Under the pieces are notes generated by a model that was given only the letters and a program-made list of their open reading frames with translations, had not been told where the DNA came from and ran no database searches. Both the position numbers and the translations under genes were made by a program. Of a stretch of DNA of 35,651 nt, positions 15,716-23,391 are shown piece by piece. Position 1 is the stretch's first letter. The number at the start of each line of letters is the position of its first letter. The stretch comes from an uncultured bacterium. GTDB taxonomy: Bacteria > Krumholzibacteriota > Krumholzibacteriia > LZORAL124-64-63. The stretch lies in the NCBI GenBank assembly GCA_903912525.1, contig CAIWHK010000052.1, positions 1 through 35,651 of the forward strand, read 5' to 3'.

Positions 15716-17065
15716 TCACGTCTCGAGCAGCAGCAGGTTCGGGTCCGACAGCTGGCGCGCCAGCTCGGCCACGAAGCGGGCGGCGTCGGCGCCGTCGGCC
15801 ACGCGGTGGTCAAACGCCAGCGTCAGCGGCAGGATCTTGCGGATGACGATCTGCCCGTCGCGCACCACCGGCTTTTCCTGCACGCGGCCCATGCCGAGGA
15901 TGGCTACCTCGGGATAGTTGATGGTCGCCAGCAGCGCCGTGCCGCCCAGCGGCCCCACGTTCGTGATCGTGAAGGTGCCGCCGCGCATCTCGTCGGCCGG
16001 CAGCGTGCCTTCGCGGGCGCGCATCGCCTTGTCGGCGATGGCGTCGGCCAGCTGCACGATGCTCTTGGTGTCGGTGCCGTGGATGACCGGCACCACCAGG
16101 CCGCGGCCCGTGTCCGCCGCGAAGCCGATGTTGTAGTACTTCTTGTAGACGATCTCCTCGCGGAACGGGTCCAGGCTGGCGTTGAACGCCGGCGTGGCCC
16201 GCAGGCCCGCGGTGACGGCCTTGATGACGAACGCCATCAGCGTCATGCGGCTGCCCGCGCCGCCCTGGCGACGTTCGCGCTCGCGCAGGCGGAAGGCCTC
16301 CAGGTCGGTGACGTCCGCGTCGTCCATGTGCGCCACGTGCGGCACCAGCGCCATGCTGGTCACCATCTTGCGCGCCACCTTGCGGCGGATCGAGCGCAGC
16401 GGCTCGACGACGACCGGGCCCTCGTGGCTGAAGTCCGGCATCGGCTCGATCTCCAGGAACGGGATCGTGGCCGAGGCATGCGCGGCGAACTCGGCGAACG
16501 CCGTGTCGTCGCGCACCGCGCGGGCGGCGATGTGGTCGGGCGGGGTGGGGGCGTGCGCGGCCGGCACGGGTGCTTGCACAACGGGAGCCGGGGCGCCCGA
16601 CGCGAAGCGGTGCACGTCCTCGGGCGTCACGCGGCCGGCCGGGCCGGAGGCGGGCACGACGTTGATGTCGACCTTCAGTTCACGGGCGAGGCGGCGTGTG
16701 GCGGGAGCGGCAGGAACGGGGCGCTGCGGGCCGCCCGGCGCGACCGGCACTTGCGCCGGCGCAAGTGCGGCGGCCGGGGCCGACGTCGGGGCGGAAGCGG
16801 TCTTCGCCGGCGCCTTCGCCTCGGCTGCCGCCCCGTCATCGATCACCACCACGACCGCGCCCACGTTCACCGTGTCGCCCACCTTGCCCCGCAGCGACGC
16901 GATGCGCCCGCCGCGCGGCGAGGGGATGGTGACGGCGGCCTTGTCGGTCTCGACATCGACCAGCGGCGCGTCCTCCAGGACGGTGCCGCCCTCGGTCACG
17001 TGCCACTTGAGGATCTCGCCCTCGGCGATGCCTTCACCAAGGTCGGGCAGCTTGAACTCGAACAA
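15716..17065 (-). CDS. Dihydrolipoamide acyltransferase (E2) of a 2-oxo acid dehydrogenase
   Basis: The product has 449 residues. One lipoyl domain (1-77) carries K42 in VDVETDKAAV. A Pro/Ala-rich linker (about 78-120) leads to a peripheral-subunit-binding domain (about 122-155, ATRRLARELKVDINVVPASG). A second linker leads to the acyltransferase domain with the catalytic DHRVADG (H420, D424). The enzyme takes the acyl group from E1 and passes it to CoA. Start is TTG 17065 with AGGAGG five bases before it; no ATG fits. Whether the complex uses pyruvate or branched-chain acids is unclear; the split E1 and single lipoyl domain allow both. The linker contains the dispersed palindrome. Confidence 0.95.
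   Translation of the reverse strand: MFEFKLPDLGEGIAEGEILKWHVTEGGTVLEDAPLVDVETDKAAVTIPSPRGGRIASLRGKVGDTVNVGAVVVVIDDGAAAEAKAPAKTASAPTSAPAAALAPAQVPVAPGGPQRPVPAAPATRRLARELKVDINVVPASGPAGRVTPEDVHRFASGAPAPVVQAPVPAAHAPTPPDHIAARAVRDDTAFAEFAAHASATIPFLEIEPMPDFSHEGPVVVEPLRSIRRKVARKMVTSMALVPHVAHMDDADVTDLEAFRLRERERRQGGAGSRMTLMAFVIKAVTAGLRATPAFNASLDPFREEIVYKKYYNIGFAADTGRGLVVPVIHGTDTKSIVQLADAIADKAMRAREGTLPADEMRGGTFTITNVGPLGGTALLATINYPEVAILGMGRVQEKPVVRDGQIVIRKILPLTLAFDHRVADGADAARFVAELARQLSDPNLLLLET
16749..16766. repeat. Dispersed palindrome, copy 3 (perfect), inside the E2 linker
   Basis: ACTTGCGCCGGCGCAAGT is identical to copy 1, and symmetry extends to 22 bp (16747-16768). Read in the E2 frame it encodes LAPAQV (about residues 101-106), using the CTT and CAA codons that are scarce in this GC-rich gene. 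The flexible linker tolerates it. Confidence 0.85.
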
Positions 17066-17098
17066 GGCAGCCTCCTGCCGGCGCGGGGCCGGTCGGCG

Positions 17099-18079
17099 TC
17101 AGAAATCCAGCGTCGCCTCGAGCGCGCGGGCCACGCGGCCGGCGCCGGGGATGTAGTGCTTCTCGCGGCCGAAATACGGCGTCACCACGTCGTAGCCCGT
17201 CACGCGCGCGACCGGCGCCTCGAGGTAGAGGAACGCCTTGTCGTTGATCAGCGCGGTGATCTCGCTGCTGGGCCCGAAGCTGCGCGGCGCCTCCTGCACG
17301 ACGACGCAGCGGCCGGTCTTGCGCACCGAGTCGGTGATCGTCTGCGCGTCCAGGGGCGCAATCGACAGCAGGTCGATGACCTCGATGCTGACGCCGCGCT
17401 TCTCGGTGATCTCGGCCGCGGCCTTCAGCGTCGGCCGCATCATCGCGCCCCACGAGACCAGCGTCACGTCCGTGCCCGACTGCACCACCTGGGCCTTGCC
17501 GATGGGCATGACCTCGGGCTCGTCGGGCACTTCCTCGCGGAACGCGCGGTACGAGTGCTTCGGCTCCATGAACACGACCGGGTCCGGGTCGCGGATGGCC
17601 GCCGCCAGCAGGGCGCGCGCGTTGCGCGGCCCGCTCGGCAGCACGACCTTCGCGCCCGGCAGGTGGGCCCAGATGGCCTCGCGGCTCTCGCTGTGGTGCT
17701 CCAGCGCGCGCACGCCGCCGCCGTAGGGCATCCGCACCACCAACGGCAGCGTGATCTGCCCGTGCGTGCGGGCGCGCATGCGCGTGGCGTGGGCCTCGAA
17801 CTGGCCCATCATCAGGTAGCTGAAGCCGCAGAACTGCATCTCGCAGACGGGCCTGAGGCCGGCCATCGCCATGCCGATCGACGTGCCGAGGATGGCGCTC
17901 TCGGCCAGCGGCGTGTCCAGCACGCGCACGGGGCCGAACTTCTCGAGCAGGCCGTCGGTCAGGCGGAACACGCCGCCGTCCTGGGCCACGTCCTCGCCCA
18001 GCACCAGCACGCTCGGGTCGCGCTCCATTTCCTGCGTCAGCGCCAGGTTGATGGCCTGCACCATCGTGAGCTTAGCCAT
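17099..18079 (-). CDS. 2-oxo acid dehydrogenase E1 component, beta subunit
   Basis: The product has 326 residues, the usual size for split E1 beta chains. Family motifs are VLGEDVAQDGGVFR (near 26), VLDTPLAESAILG, MQFCGFSYLMMGQ, PYGGGVRALEHHSES and EAPRSFG with HYIPGAGRVARAL at the end. With E1 alpha it decarboxylates the 2-oxo acid using thiamine diphosphate and acylates the E2 lipoyl group. Its ATG lies inside the end of the alpha gene (eight-base overlap) with AAGGAGG six bases upstream, which couples the two chains. E2 follows after 33 bases. Confidence 0.96.
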   Translation of the reverse strand: MAKLTMVQAINLALTQEMERDPSVLVLGEDVAQDGGVFRLTDGLLEKFGPVRVLDTPLAESAILGTSIGMAMAGLRPVCEMQFCGFSYLMMGQFEAHATRMRARTHGQITLPLVVRMPYGGGVRALEHHSESREAIWAHLPGAKVVLPSGPRNARALLAAAIRDPDPVVFMEPKHSYRAFREEVPDEPEVMPIGKAQVVQSGTDVTLVSWGAMMRPTLKAAAEITEKRGVSIEVIDLLSIAPLDAQTITDSVRKTGRCVVVQEAPRSFGPSSEITALINDKAFLYLEAPVARVTGYDVVTPYFGREKHYIPGAGRVARALEATLDF

Positions 18080-19175
18080 GGTCGGCCTCCTTGCCGCCGT
18101 CGAAGCGCACGTTGGCCAGGAACTCGGCGCGCTGCTCGTGCAGGTGCGGGTGGTCGGTGCCGTACACGTGGTCGAAGGCCGTGTCCTGCGCCCAGTCGAC
18201 CGGGGCCTCGAAGGCGCGCACGGCCTGGTCGACCTGCTCCTTCACCTCGGCGATGAGCGCCTCGTCCTTCGCGTCGTCCCACAGGCCGCGCGCGGCCAGG
18301 TAGGCGCGGAACCGGATCAGCGGCTCCTTCTCCCAGGCGCATTTTTCCTCGGCCTCGCCGCGGTACTTCTTCGGGTCGTCGGCCGTCGTGTGCATCATCA
18401 GGCGGTAGGTGACCGCCTCGATCAGGTAGGGGCCCTTGCCACTGCGCGCGTGCTCGAGCGCCTCGTTGATGGCCACCCACATCGCCAGCGCGTCGTTGCC
18501 GTCCACCTGCAGGCAGGGGATGCCGAAGGCGATGGCCTTCTGCGCCATCGTCTGGCTGGCGGTCTGCGCCGAGCGGGGGATGGAGATGGCCCACTGGTTG
18601 TTCTGCACGATGCAGACGACCGGCGCCTTCCAGACCGACGCGAAGTTCAGGCCCTCGTGGAAGTCGCCCTCGCTGGTGCCGCCGTCGCCGATGAAGCAGA
18701 CGGCCGCCGCGTCCTCGCCCTGGTAGCGGCTGGCGAACGCCAGGCCCACGGCGTGGGGGACCTGGCAGCCGATCACGACGCTGATCGGGGTGATGCGCAG
18801 CGCGGGGTCGGGAAGGATGTTGCCCTCTTCCCAGCCGTTGTAGTAGTAGAGGGGCGAGGTCAGCGGCTCGCCGCGGACCAGGCGGCCGCCCGTCTCGCGG
18901 AAGGCGCCCACGAACCAGTCCTTCGGACCCATCGCCATCGCCACGGGGATGCTGACGGCCTCGTGGCCGGTGTTGGGAGGGAAGGTGCCGAGGCGGCCCT
19001 GGCGCTGGAGCTTGAGCATGCGCTCGTCCAGCTCGCGCGCCAGGCGCATCCAGCGGTACATTTCCAGCAGGCGTTCGTCGGGCAGCTTCGGGTCGAGCTT
19101 CGCGTCGACCACGCCCTGCTCGTCGAGCACTTGCAGGTGGTCGATGGCGAATTTCGCGACGGACTTTCTCGGCAT
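18072..19175 (-). CDS. 2-oxo acid dehydrogenase E1 component, alpha subunit
   Basis: The product has 367 residues. The thiamine-diphosphate motif runs from GDG (163-165) to NN (192-193): FIGDGGTSEGDFHEGLN, then VCIVQNNQWAISIP. Also seen are GQEA-like NTGHEAVSI (68-76) and the phosphorylation-loop-like YRLMMHTTADDPKKYR. The GTSEGDFHEGLNFAS form and VDGND point to the pyruvate/branched-chain E1 alpha group; substrate cannot be fixed. ATG 19175 has AAAGGA six bases upstream. It is the first gene of a five-gene operon (E1alpha, E1beta, E2, E3, lipoate ligase). Confidence 0.96.
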   Translation of the reverse strand: MPRKSVAKFAIDHLQVLDEQGVVDAKLDPKLPDERLLEMYRWMRLARELDERMLKLQRQGRLGTFPPNTGHEAVSIPVAMAMGPKDWFVGAFRETGGRLVRGEPLTSPLYYYNGWEEGNILPDPALRITPISVVIGCQVPHAVGLAFASRYQGEDAAAVCFIGDGGTSEGDFHEGLNFASVWKAPVVCIVQNNQWAISIPRSAQTASQTMAQKAIAFGIPCLQVDGNDALAMWVAINEALEHARSGKGPYLIEAVTYRLMMHTTADDPKKYRGEAEEKCAWEKEPLIRFRAYLAARGLWDDAKDEALIAEVKEQVDQAVRAFEAPVDWAQDTAFDHVYGTDHPHLHEQRAEFLANVRFDGGKEADHG

Positions 19176-19221
19176 TCGCGATCCTTTGCGCGGCGCGACC
19201 TCCCGGAGGCGGGCGCGGCAG

Positions 19222-19276
19222 GGTGTCGGGCGCTGAGGGGGGCTTCCAGGAAGGGGCCAGGTGCGCCCCCGACACC
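19222..19276 (-). promoter_or_regulatory. Hairpin in the dehydrogenase operon leader
   Basis: In the transcript the arm at 19276-19263 (GGTGTCGGGGGCGC) pairs with the arm at 19233-19222 (GCGCCCGACACC): twelve base pairs with a two-base bulge and a 29-base loop that has its own small complementarity. It lies about 45 bases before the E1 alpha start inside a leader of about 135 bases. No T-tract follows, so it is not a plain terminator. Confidence 0.4.
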
Positions 19277-19316
19277 GCCTTGCGGCGGGGAGGGCCGGCC
19301 CCGGAGGAACGGCGAC

Positions 19317-19345
19317 ATGATAGCAGGCGGACCCCGGATCGCCAA
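19317..19345 (-). promoter_or_regulatory. Sigma70-like promoter of the 2-oxo acid dehydrogenase operon
   Basis: On the minus strand TTGGCG, 17 bases, TATCAT. Transcription would start near 19310 and give a leader of about 135 bases. The ferritin gene diverges from here. Confidence 0.6.
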
Positions 19346-19435
19346 TCCCGAGGCTGGTCGGCCGCCGGACCTCCTGTTATCTTGTCGGCAAGTCGAAAAC
19401 ACCCTGTCCAGACCCAACCACAAGGAGGCCCACCC

Positions 19436-19951
19436 ATGCTGAAAGCCAATCTCCTGGCTGCCCTGAACCAGCAGATCAACGAGGAGTACTACTCCAGTTA
19501 CATCTATCAGTCGATGGTGGCCTATTTCGCCGACAACCACCTGGATGGCTGCGCGCACTGGATGCGCCTGCAGGCGCAGGAGGAACACGACCACGCCCTG
19601 AAGATCTTCGACTACGTGATCAGCCGCGGCGGCCGCGTCGTGCTGGCCGATGTGAAGGCGCCGCCGAAGGAATGGGCGACCCCGCAGGCCGCCTTCGAGG
19701 CCGCGCTGGCCCACGAGAAGCTGATGACGACCAACATCACGAAGCTGGCCGACCTGGCGCAGTCCGAGAAGGACCACGCCACCAACAACCTGATGCAGTG
19801 GTACGTCACCGAGCAGGTCGAGGAAGAGGCCAACGTCGACGACATCCTCAGCAAGCTGAAGCTGGTCGGCGGCGACGGCGCCGGGCTGTTCCTGATCGAC
19901 CGCGAACTGAAGACCCGCACAGCGGCTGCGCCGGCGGGCGGGGCTGCGTAG
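19436..19951 (+). CDS. Ferritin, non-heme iron storage
   Basis: The product has 171 residues. The four-helix ferritin pattern has E16/E17 in NEEYYSSYIYQ, E50 and H53 in QEEHDHALKIFDY, and EQVEEEANV in the fourth helix, which together give the ferroxidase site expected from FtnA-type ferritins. A short Ala/Gly-rich tail follows. It oxidises and stores iron in a 24-subunit cytoplasmic shell. The start is ATG with AAGGAGG about seven bases upstream. It is divergent from the dehydrogenase operon and ends in its own terminator. A possible -10 (TATCTT) lies near 19378; no iron-box was recognised. Confidence 0.95.
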   Translation: MLKANLLAALNQQINEEYYSSYIYQSMVAYFADNHLDGCAHWMRLQAQEEHDHALKIFDYVISRGGRVVLADVKAPPKEWATPQAAFEAALAHEKLMTTNITKLADLAQSEKDHATNNLMQWYVTEQVEEEANVDDILSKLKLVGGDGAGLFLIDRELKTRTAAAPAGGAA

Positions 19952-19973
19952 GGCAGCAACCCGCGATGATGCG

Positions 19974-20011
19974 AAAAGGGAGCGGCCGGGTGGCCGCTCC
20001 CTTCGCTTTTT
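19974..20011 (+). terminator. Rho-independent terminator after ferritin
   Basis: A ten-base stem GGGAGCGGCC/GGCCGCTCCC (19978-20001) closes the loop GGGT and is followed by TTCGCTTTTT. AAAA precedes it, so it may also serve the convergent minus-strand gene ending at 20030. Confidence 0.85.
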
Positions 20012-20029
20012 CCCCGGGACGCCGGGTCG

Positions 20030-21787
20030 TCAGCGCTGCGGCTGGATCGCGCCCTGCGCCGCCAGCGCCCGCGCCAGCGACAGCAGGTCGTCGCGCCGCA
20101 CCGTGAACGTGCCGCTGAAGCCGCCTTCCCAGGCCGACATCGTCATCTCGCAGGGCAGCGGGTCCAGGCCCGACAGCGCCGGCAGCGCCGGGCCGCCCTC
20201 GACGTCGCCGGCCATGCCCGCGAACCAGCGCCACATCGAGGTCAGGTCGCCGGCGATCACTTCCTGCACGTGGCCGTCGCCGCGCAGGGCGGCCGCGGCC
20301 GGGCGCGGGTCGACCGGGCCGCGGCGGTCCTCGTCGCGGCAGGCGGTGATCATCGCGGCCATCGCGCCGCGGTCCTCATCGGCGCTGGCCAGCAGGTAGC
20401 GGCCGGTGCGGGCCAGGCGGATCTCGGGGATCAGTCGGCCGAACAGGTCCGCCACCTGCGCGATTTGCGCCACCTGTGGCGAGTCGGCGCCGGGCACCGG
20501 GGCCAGCAGGGAGCGCGTGTCCAGGGTGACGTGGTAGGCGCGCACTTCGGCGCCGGGGAAGCCCTCGTCGGCCAGGGGCTCCAGGCGCACGGGCACCGGC
20601 AGCGTCGACAGGCGATCGAGCAGGCCGGTCACGCGCTTGAAATCGGCGTCCGCGTCGCGCGCCTTCATCACCACGTGCACCACCGCGCCGGCGTCGGTCA
20701 CGTGCAGGCCGGCGGCGACCGGTTGTGCGGTCAGCGGCACCAGGCCCAGGTACTCGCCGTACCAGGCGGCGAAGTCGGCGGCGGCCGCCGGCGGCAACTG
20801 CGAGGCGGTGCGGCGCATGTCGGCCTGGTACAGCGGCTCGAACACGGCGAACGGCCGGGTCAGGTCCATCGACGCCACCTGCACCAGGTCCGAGCCAGGG
20901 GGCAGGATGGCCGTCAGCTGCGCGGCATCCCTGAACGGGGCCTGCGGGCCGGGGGCCAGCTCGGAGCCGGGCGCCAGCGACAGGCGATCCATGGTCAGGT
21001 AGCGGTCGCCGTCGCGGCGGATGGCGAGGTCCAGGCGCGACACCGACCGGGCCACCGTGCGCAGCGCGCCGAGAACGCCGTCGAGGTCTTCCGGCGCGAT
21101 GAGCGGCGGGTGCACGACGCCCAGGCTGTCGGTGGTGGCCACCGCGAGCTGGCGCATGCCCATCTCGAGCAGGGGCAGGCCCAGCTTCAGCGACGTGCCC
21201 AGGTCGACCGTGGCCGACAGCAGGCCGTGCGGCAGCGTCACGGGCGTGGGGGTGGGCATGGGGCGGAACCACGTGGCGCTGGTCAGGGCCGCGTAGCCGC
21301 CGCACTGCTGCAGGTTCTTGAACGGGCTGCCCTTGCCGCCGTACTCGAGGGTGCCCAGATCGCCCGTGAACGGAAACACGAAGGTCAGGTCGAGCGGGCC
21401 GCCCATCACCAGGCTGTTGATGCCGATGGCCACCAGCAGCGGGCGGTCGTGCGCGACCAGCCCGGCAAAGCCCGGCAGGCCGTCGCCGAACGTTGTCAGC
21501 AGCGAGTAGTCCTTGTCGGTGGGGCGGCTGCCGAACGCCGCGGCCAGGCCTTGCCACTCGACCTCGGCGGCCTCCAGCGAGGCGATGCCCAGTACCAGCG
21601 CCGATCCGGGCGGGACCAGGCGCGCGGCATCGTCGGGCACGGGGAAGGTCGCCTCCGCGGGCGGCGGGGCCGTCGCGGCGGTGGCGCCGTCGGTCGTCGC
21701 CAGCAGGGCCAGCACGGCCAGCGTGGCGACTGCGGCCAGCGGGGCGAGCGGAAGCGTGTGCGGCCGCAACGATCGGCCAGCGTTCAT
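20030..21787 (-). CDS. Large secreted protein of unknown function
   Basis: The product has 585 residues. A signal peptide or N-terminal helix covers about residues 1-40. The mature protein starts ATFPVPDDAARLVPPGSALVLGI, which recalls secreted proteins whose repeats open with a 'levels of P-D-A' phrase, then has long alpha/beta-like stretches without cysteine motifs or catalytic signatures that I recognise. Some repeats of the style LTxAILPPGSDLVQVASMDL suggest two related halves. The start is ATG 21787 with AAGGA seven bases upstream. It diverges from dienelactone hydrolase and converges with ferritin. It could be an envelope-associated protein; no function is claimed. Confidence 0.8.
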   Translation of the reverse strand: MNAGRSLRPHTLPLAPLAAVATLAVLALLATTDGATAATAPPPAEATFPVPDDAARLVPPGSALVLGIASLEAAEVEWQGLAAAFGSRPTDKDYSLLTTFGDGLPGFAGLVAHDRPLLVAIGINSLVMGGPLDLTFVFPFTGDLGTLEYGGKGSPFKNLQQCGGYAALTSATWFRPMPTPTPVTLPHGLLSATVDLGTSLKLGLPLLEMGMRQLAVATTDSLGVVHPPLIAPEDLDGVLGALRTVARSVSRLDLAIRRDGDRYLTMDRLSLAPGSELAPGPQAPFRDAAQLTAILPPGSDLVQVASMDLTRPFAVFEPLYQADMRRTASQLPPAAAADFAAWYGEYLGLVPLTAQPVAAGLHVTDAGAVVHVVMKARDADADFKRVTGLLDRLSTLPVPVRLEPLADEGFPGAEVRAYHVTLDTRSLLAPVPGADSPQVAQIAQVADLFGRLIPEIRLARTGRYLLASADEDRGAMAAMITACRDEDRRGPVDPRPAAAALRGDGHVQEVIAGDLTSMWRWFAGMAGDVEGGPALPALSGLDPLPCEMTMSAWEGGFSGTFTVRRDDLLSLARALAAQGAIQPQR

Positions 21788-21830
21788 GCCGGTTCCTTCC
21801 GAGGGACAGTCGCGGGAGTGCATCGGCTCC

Positions 21831-21836
21831 ATTATA
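21831..21836 (-). promoter_or_regulatory. -10 box of the large secreted protein gene
   Basis: TATAAT on the minus strand, a perfect consensus, about 44 bases before the start at 21787. The -35 region (CTGGCC-like) is weak. The same AT-rich patch may serve the divergent hydrolase gene. Confidence 0.45.
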
Positions 21837-21898
21837 CATGTTCGCCGGCGCGGGGCCAGCCTCGCGCGATGCAAACGCCGAGCCACAGGGGGAATTCC

Positions 21899-22696
21899 AT
21901 GCGACTCCTTGCCACGAGCCTGACCGCAGCCGTCGCGCTGCTTGCCCTGATCGGCGCCGCCCGCCCGGCCGCCGCCGCCATCCAGACCCGGACCGTCACC
22001 TGGGACCAGGGCGGCGTCACCTGCGAGGGCTACCTGGCGTGGGACGACGCCTTGTCCGGCCCGCGCCCGGGGGTGCTGGTCGTCCACCAGTGGATGGGCC
22101 TGACCGACAACGAGCGCATGCGCGCCCGCATGCTGGCCGAGCTGGGCTACGTGGCCCTGGCCTGCGACGTCTACGGCCAGGGCGTGCGCCCGGCCGACCA
22201 GGCCGGCGCCGCCAAGGAGGCCGGCAAGTACTACGGAGACCGCGCCCTGCTGCGCGCCCGCGTGGCTGCCGGGCTGGACACGCTGAAAAAGCAGCCCGGG
22301 GTCGACGCCGCGCGCTGCGCCGCGATCGGCTACTGCTTCGGAGGCGGCGCCGTGCTGGAACTGGCGCGCTCGGGCGCCGACCTGCGCGGGGTGGTCAGCT
22401 TCCACGGCAGCCTGGACACGCCGCTGCCGGCGCAGACGGGCCAGGTCAAGGCCAAGGTGCTGGTCTGCCACGGGGCGGTCGACCCCTACGTCAAGCCGGA
22501 GGCCGTGCAAGGTTTCCTGAAGGAGATGGAGGGTGCGGGCGTCGACTACCAGCTGGTGATGTACGCCGGCGCGGTGCACGCCTTCACGCAGAAAGAGGCG
22601 GGCGACGACCCGGCGCGCGGGGCCGCCTACCAGGCGACGGCCGACCGGCGCTCGTGGGTGGCGATGAAGGAGTTCCTGGCCGAGGCGCTGCAGTAG
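21899..22696 (+). CDS. Dienelactone hydrolase family protein, exported
   Basis: The product has 265 residues. A signal peptide covers residues 1-27 (ending AAA). The alpha/beta-hydrolase core has VLVVHQWMGLTDNER, the nucleophile elbow GYCFGGG with C146, D195 in HGAVDPYV and H227 in AGAVHAFT, the Cys-Asp-His triad of dienelactone hydrolases. The family opens lactone or ester bonds; exported members are of unknown substrate. ATG 21899 was chosen because AGGGGG lies seven bases upstream and the signal peptide starts there. It is a single-gene transcript ended by the terminator at 22713. Confidence 0.94.
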   Translation: MRLLATSLTAAVALLALIGAARPAAAAIQTRTVTWDQGGVTCEGYLAWDDALSGPRPGVLVVHQWMGLTDNERMRARMLAELGYVALACDVYGQGVRPADQAGAAKEAGKYYGDRALLRARVAAGLDTLKKQPGVDAARCAAIGYCFGGGAVLELARSGADLRGVVSFHGSLDTPLPAQTGQVKAKVLVCHGAVDPYVKPEAVQGFLKEMEGAGVDYQLVMYAGAVHAFTQKEAGDDPARGAAYQATADRRSWVAMKEFLAEALQ

Positions 22697-22712
22697 CCCA
22701 AACGGCACACGC

Positions 22713-22750
22713 AAGAGGAAGGGGCGGCGCCGTGCGCCGCCCCTTCTCTT
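22713..22750. terminator. Bidirectional terminator-like hairpin
   Basis: AAGGGGCGGCGC (22719-22730) and GCGCCGCCCCTT (22734-22745) form a perfect 12-bp stem with loop CGT, extended by AAGAGG/TCTCTT with a bulge. The flanking A- and T-rich ends suit the two convergent genes. Confidence 0.75.
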
Positions 22751-22775
22751 GTCCCGCCTCGCGCCGCGGCCGCCG

Positions 22776-23384
22776 TCAGCCGTCCAGCGTGCGTTCGATC
22801 TCCGCCGCCGTCAGCAGGTCAATGGGAGCGCCGCGCTCACGCAGCTTCTCGACGAAGATCCGGCGGATGCGCGCCGGCTCGTTCTGGCCGAACTTCGCCT
22901 TGCCCGTCCACGCCTCGTTCACGACGCGGAAGACGCCCACCTTCTGCAGCGCGCCCCGGTACATGGGCAGCGTGTGGTCCAGCGGTACGTAGCCGCCCTC
23001 GGGCTGCATCTTCTGCATCAGGGCCTGCAGCGCCCGCGCCTTGTCCGCCGGGTCGTCGACCACCACGGCGCGGCCGCGGATCTCCACCGACTTGAAGAAG
23101 TGCGTGGCGGGGCAGGCGTGGTCCGGCGCGCTCCAGGTGCTGGGGATGAAGCTGTATTCCTTGACCATCGTGAACCCGGCGCGCGGGCCCGCCTGCATCA
23201 GCGTGAACTTCTCGCCGCCGAGCGCGCCGTGGAAGACGATGTCCCCGTCCAGTTCGGCGAAGTTCAGCGCGACCGAGCGCGGCTGGCCGTCGGCCGTCAC
23301 CAGCGTCAGGTAGCCGACGGCGCAGTCGCGGGCCACTTCGCTGAAGAAGGCCGGGCCTTCGGCCGTCAGTTCGGCGCGCCGCAT
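22776..23384 (-). CDS. Pyridoxamine 5'-phosphate oxidase-like flavoprotein (NimA-like)
   Basis: The product has 202 residues. The split-barrel flavin fold is suggested by CAVGYLTLVTADGQPRSVAL (about 22-41), DGDIVFHGALGGEKF and the later FFKSVEIRGRAVVVDD strand pair, as in NimA-type proteins. These bind FMN or related flavins; the reaction is unknown. The start is ATG 23384; the preceding codon is GTG 23387 and is also possible. It lies five to eight bases after the lipoprotein gene's stop, so the two are co-transcribed. Convergent with the dienelactone hydrolase gene. Confidence 0.85.
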   Translation of the reverse strand: MRRAELTAEGPAFFSEVARDCAVGYLTLVTADGQPRSVALNFAELDGDIVFHGALGGEKFTLMQAGPRAGFTMVKEYSFIPSTWSAPDHACPATHFFKSVEIRGRAVVVDDPADKARALQALMQKMQPEGGYVPLDHTLPMYRGALQKVGVFRVVNEAWTGKAKFGQNEPARIRRIFVEKLRERGAPIDLLTAAEIERTLDG

Positions 23385-23391
23385 CACCGGG

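Noticed and set aside
14239-18256. Long plus-strand open frames opposite the dehydrogenase operon
   Set aside because: Low-complexity Arg/His/Gln-rich translations without motifs; the minus-strand genes have complete family signatures.
20270-21898. Long plus-strand frame running into dienelactone hydrolase
   Set aside because: The upstream part is antisense to the secreted-protein gene; the hydrolase's signal peptide and ribosome site mark its start at 21899.
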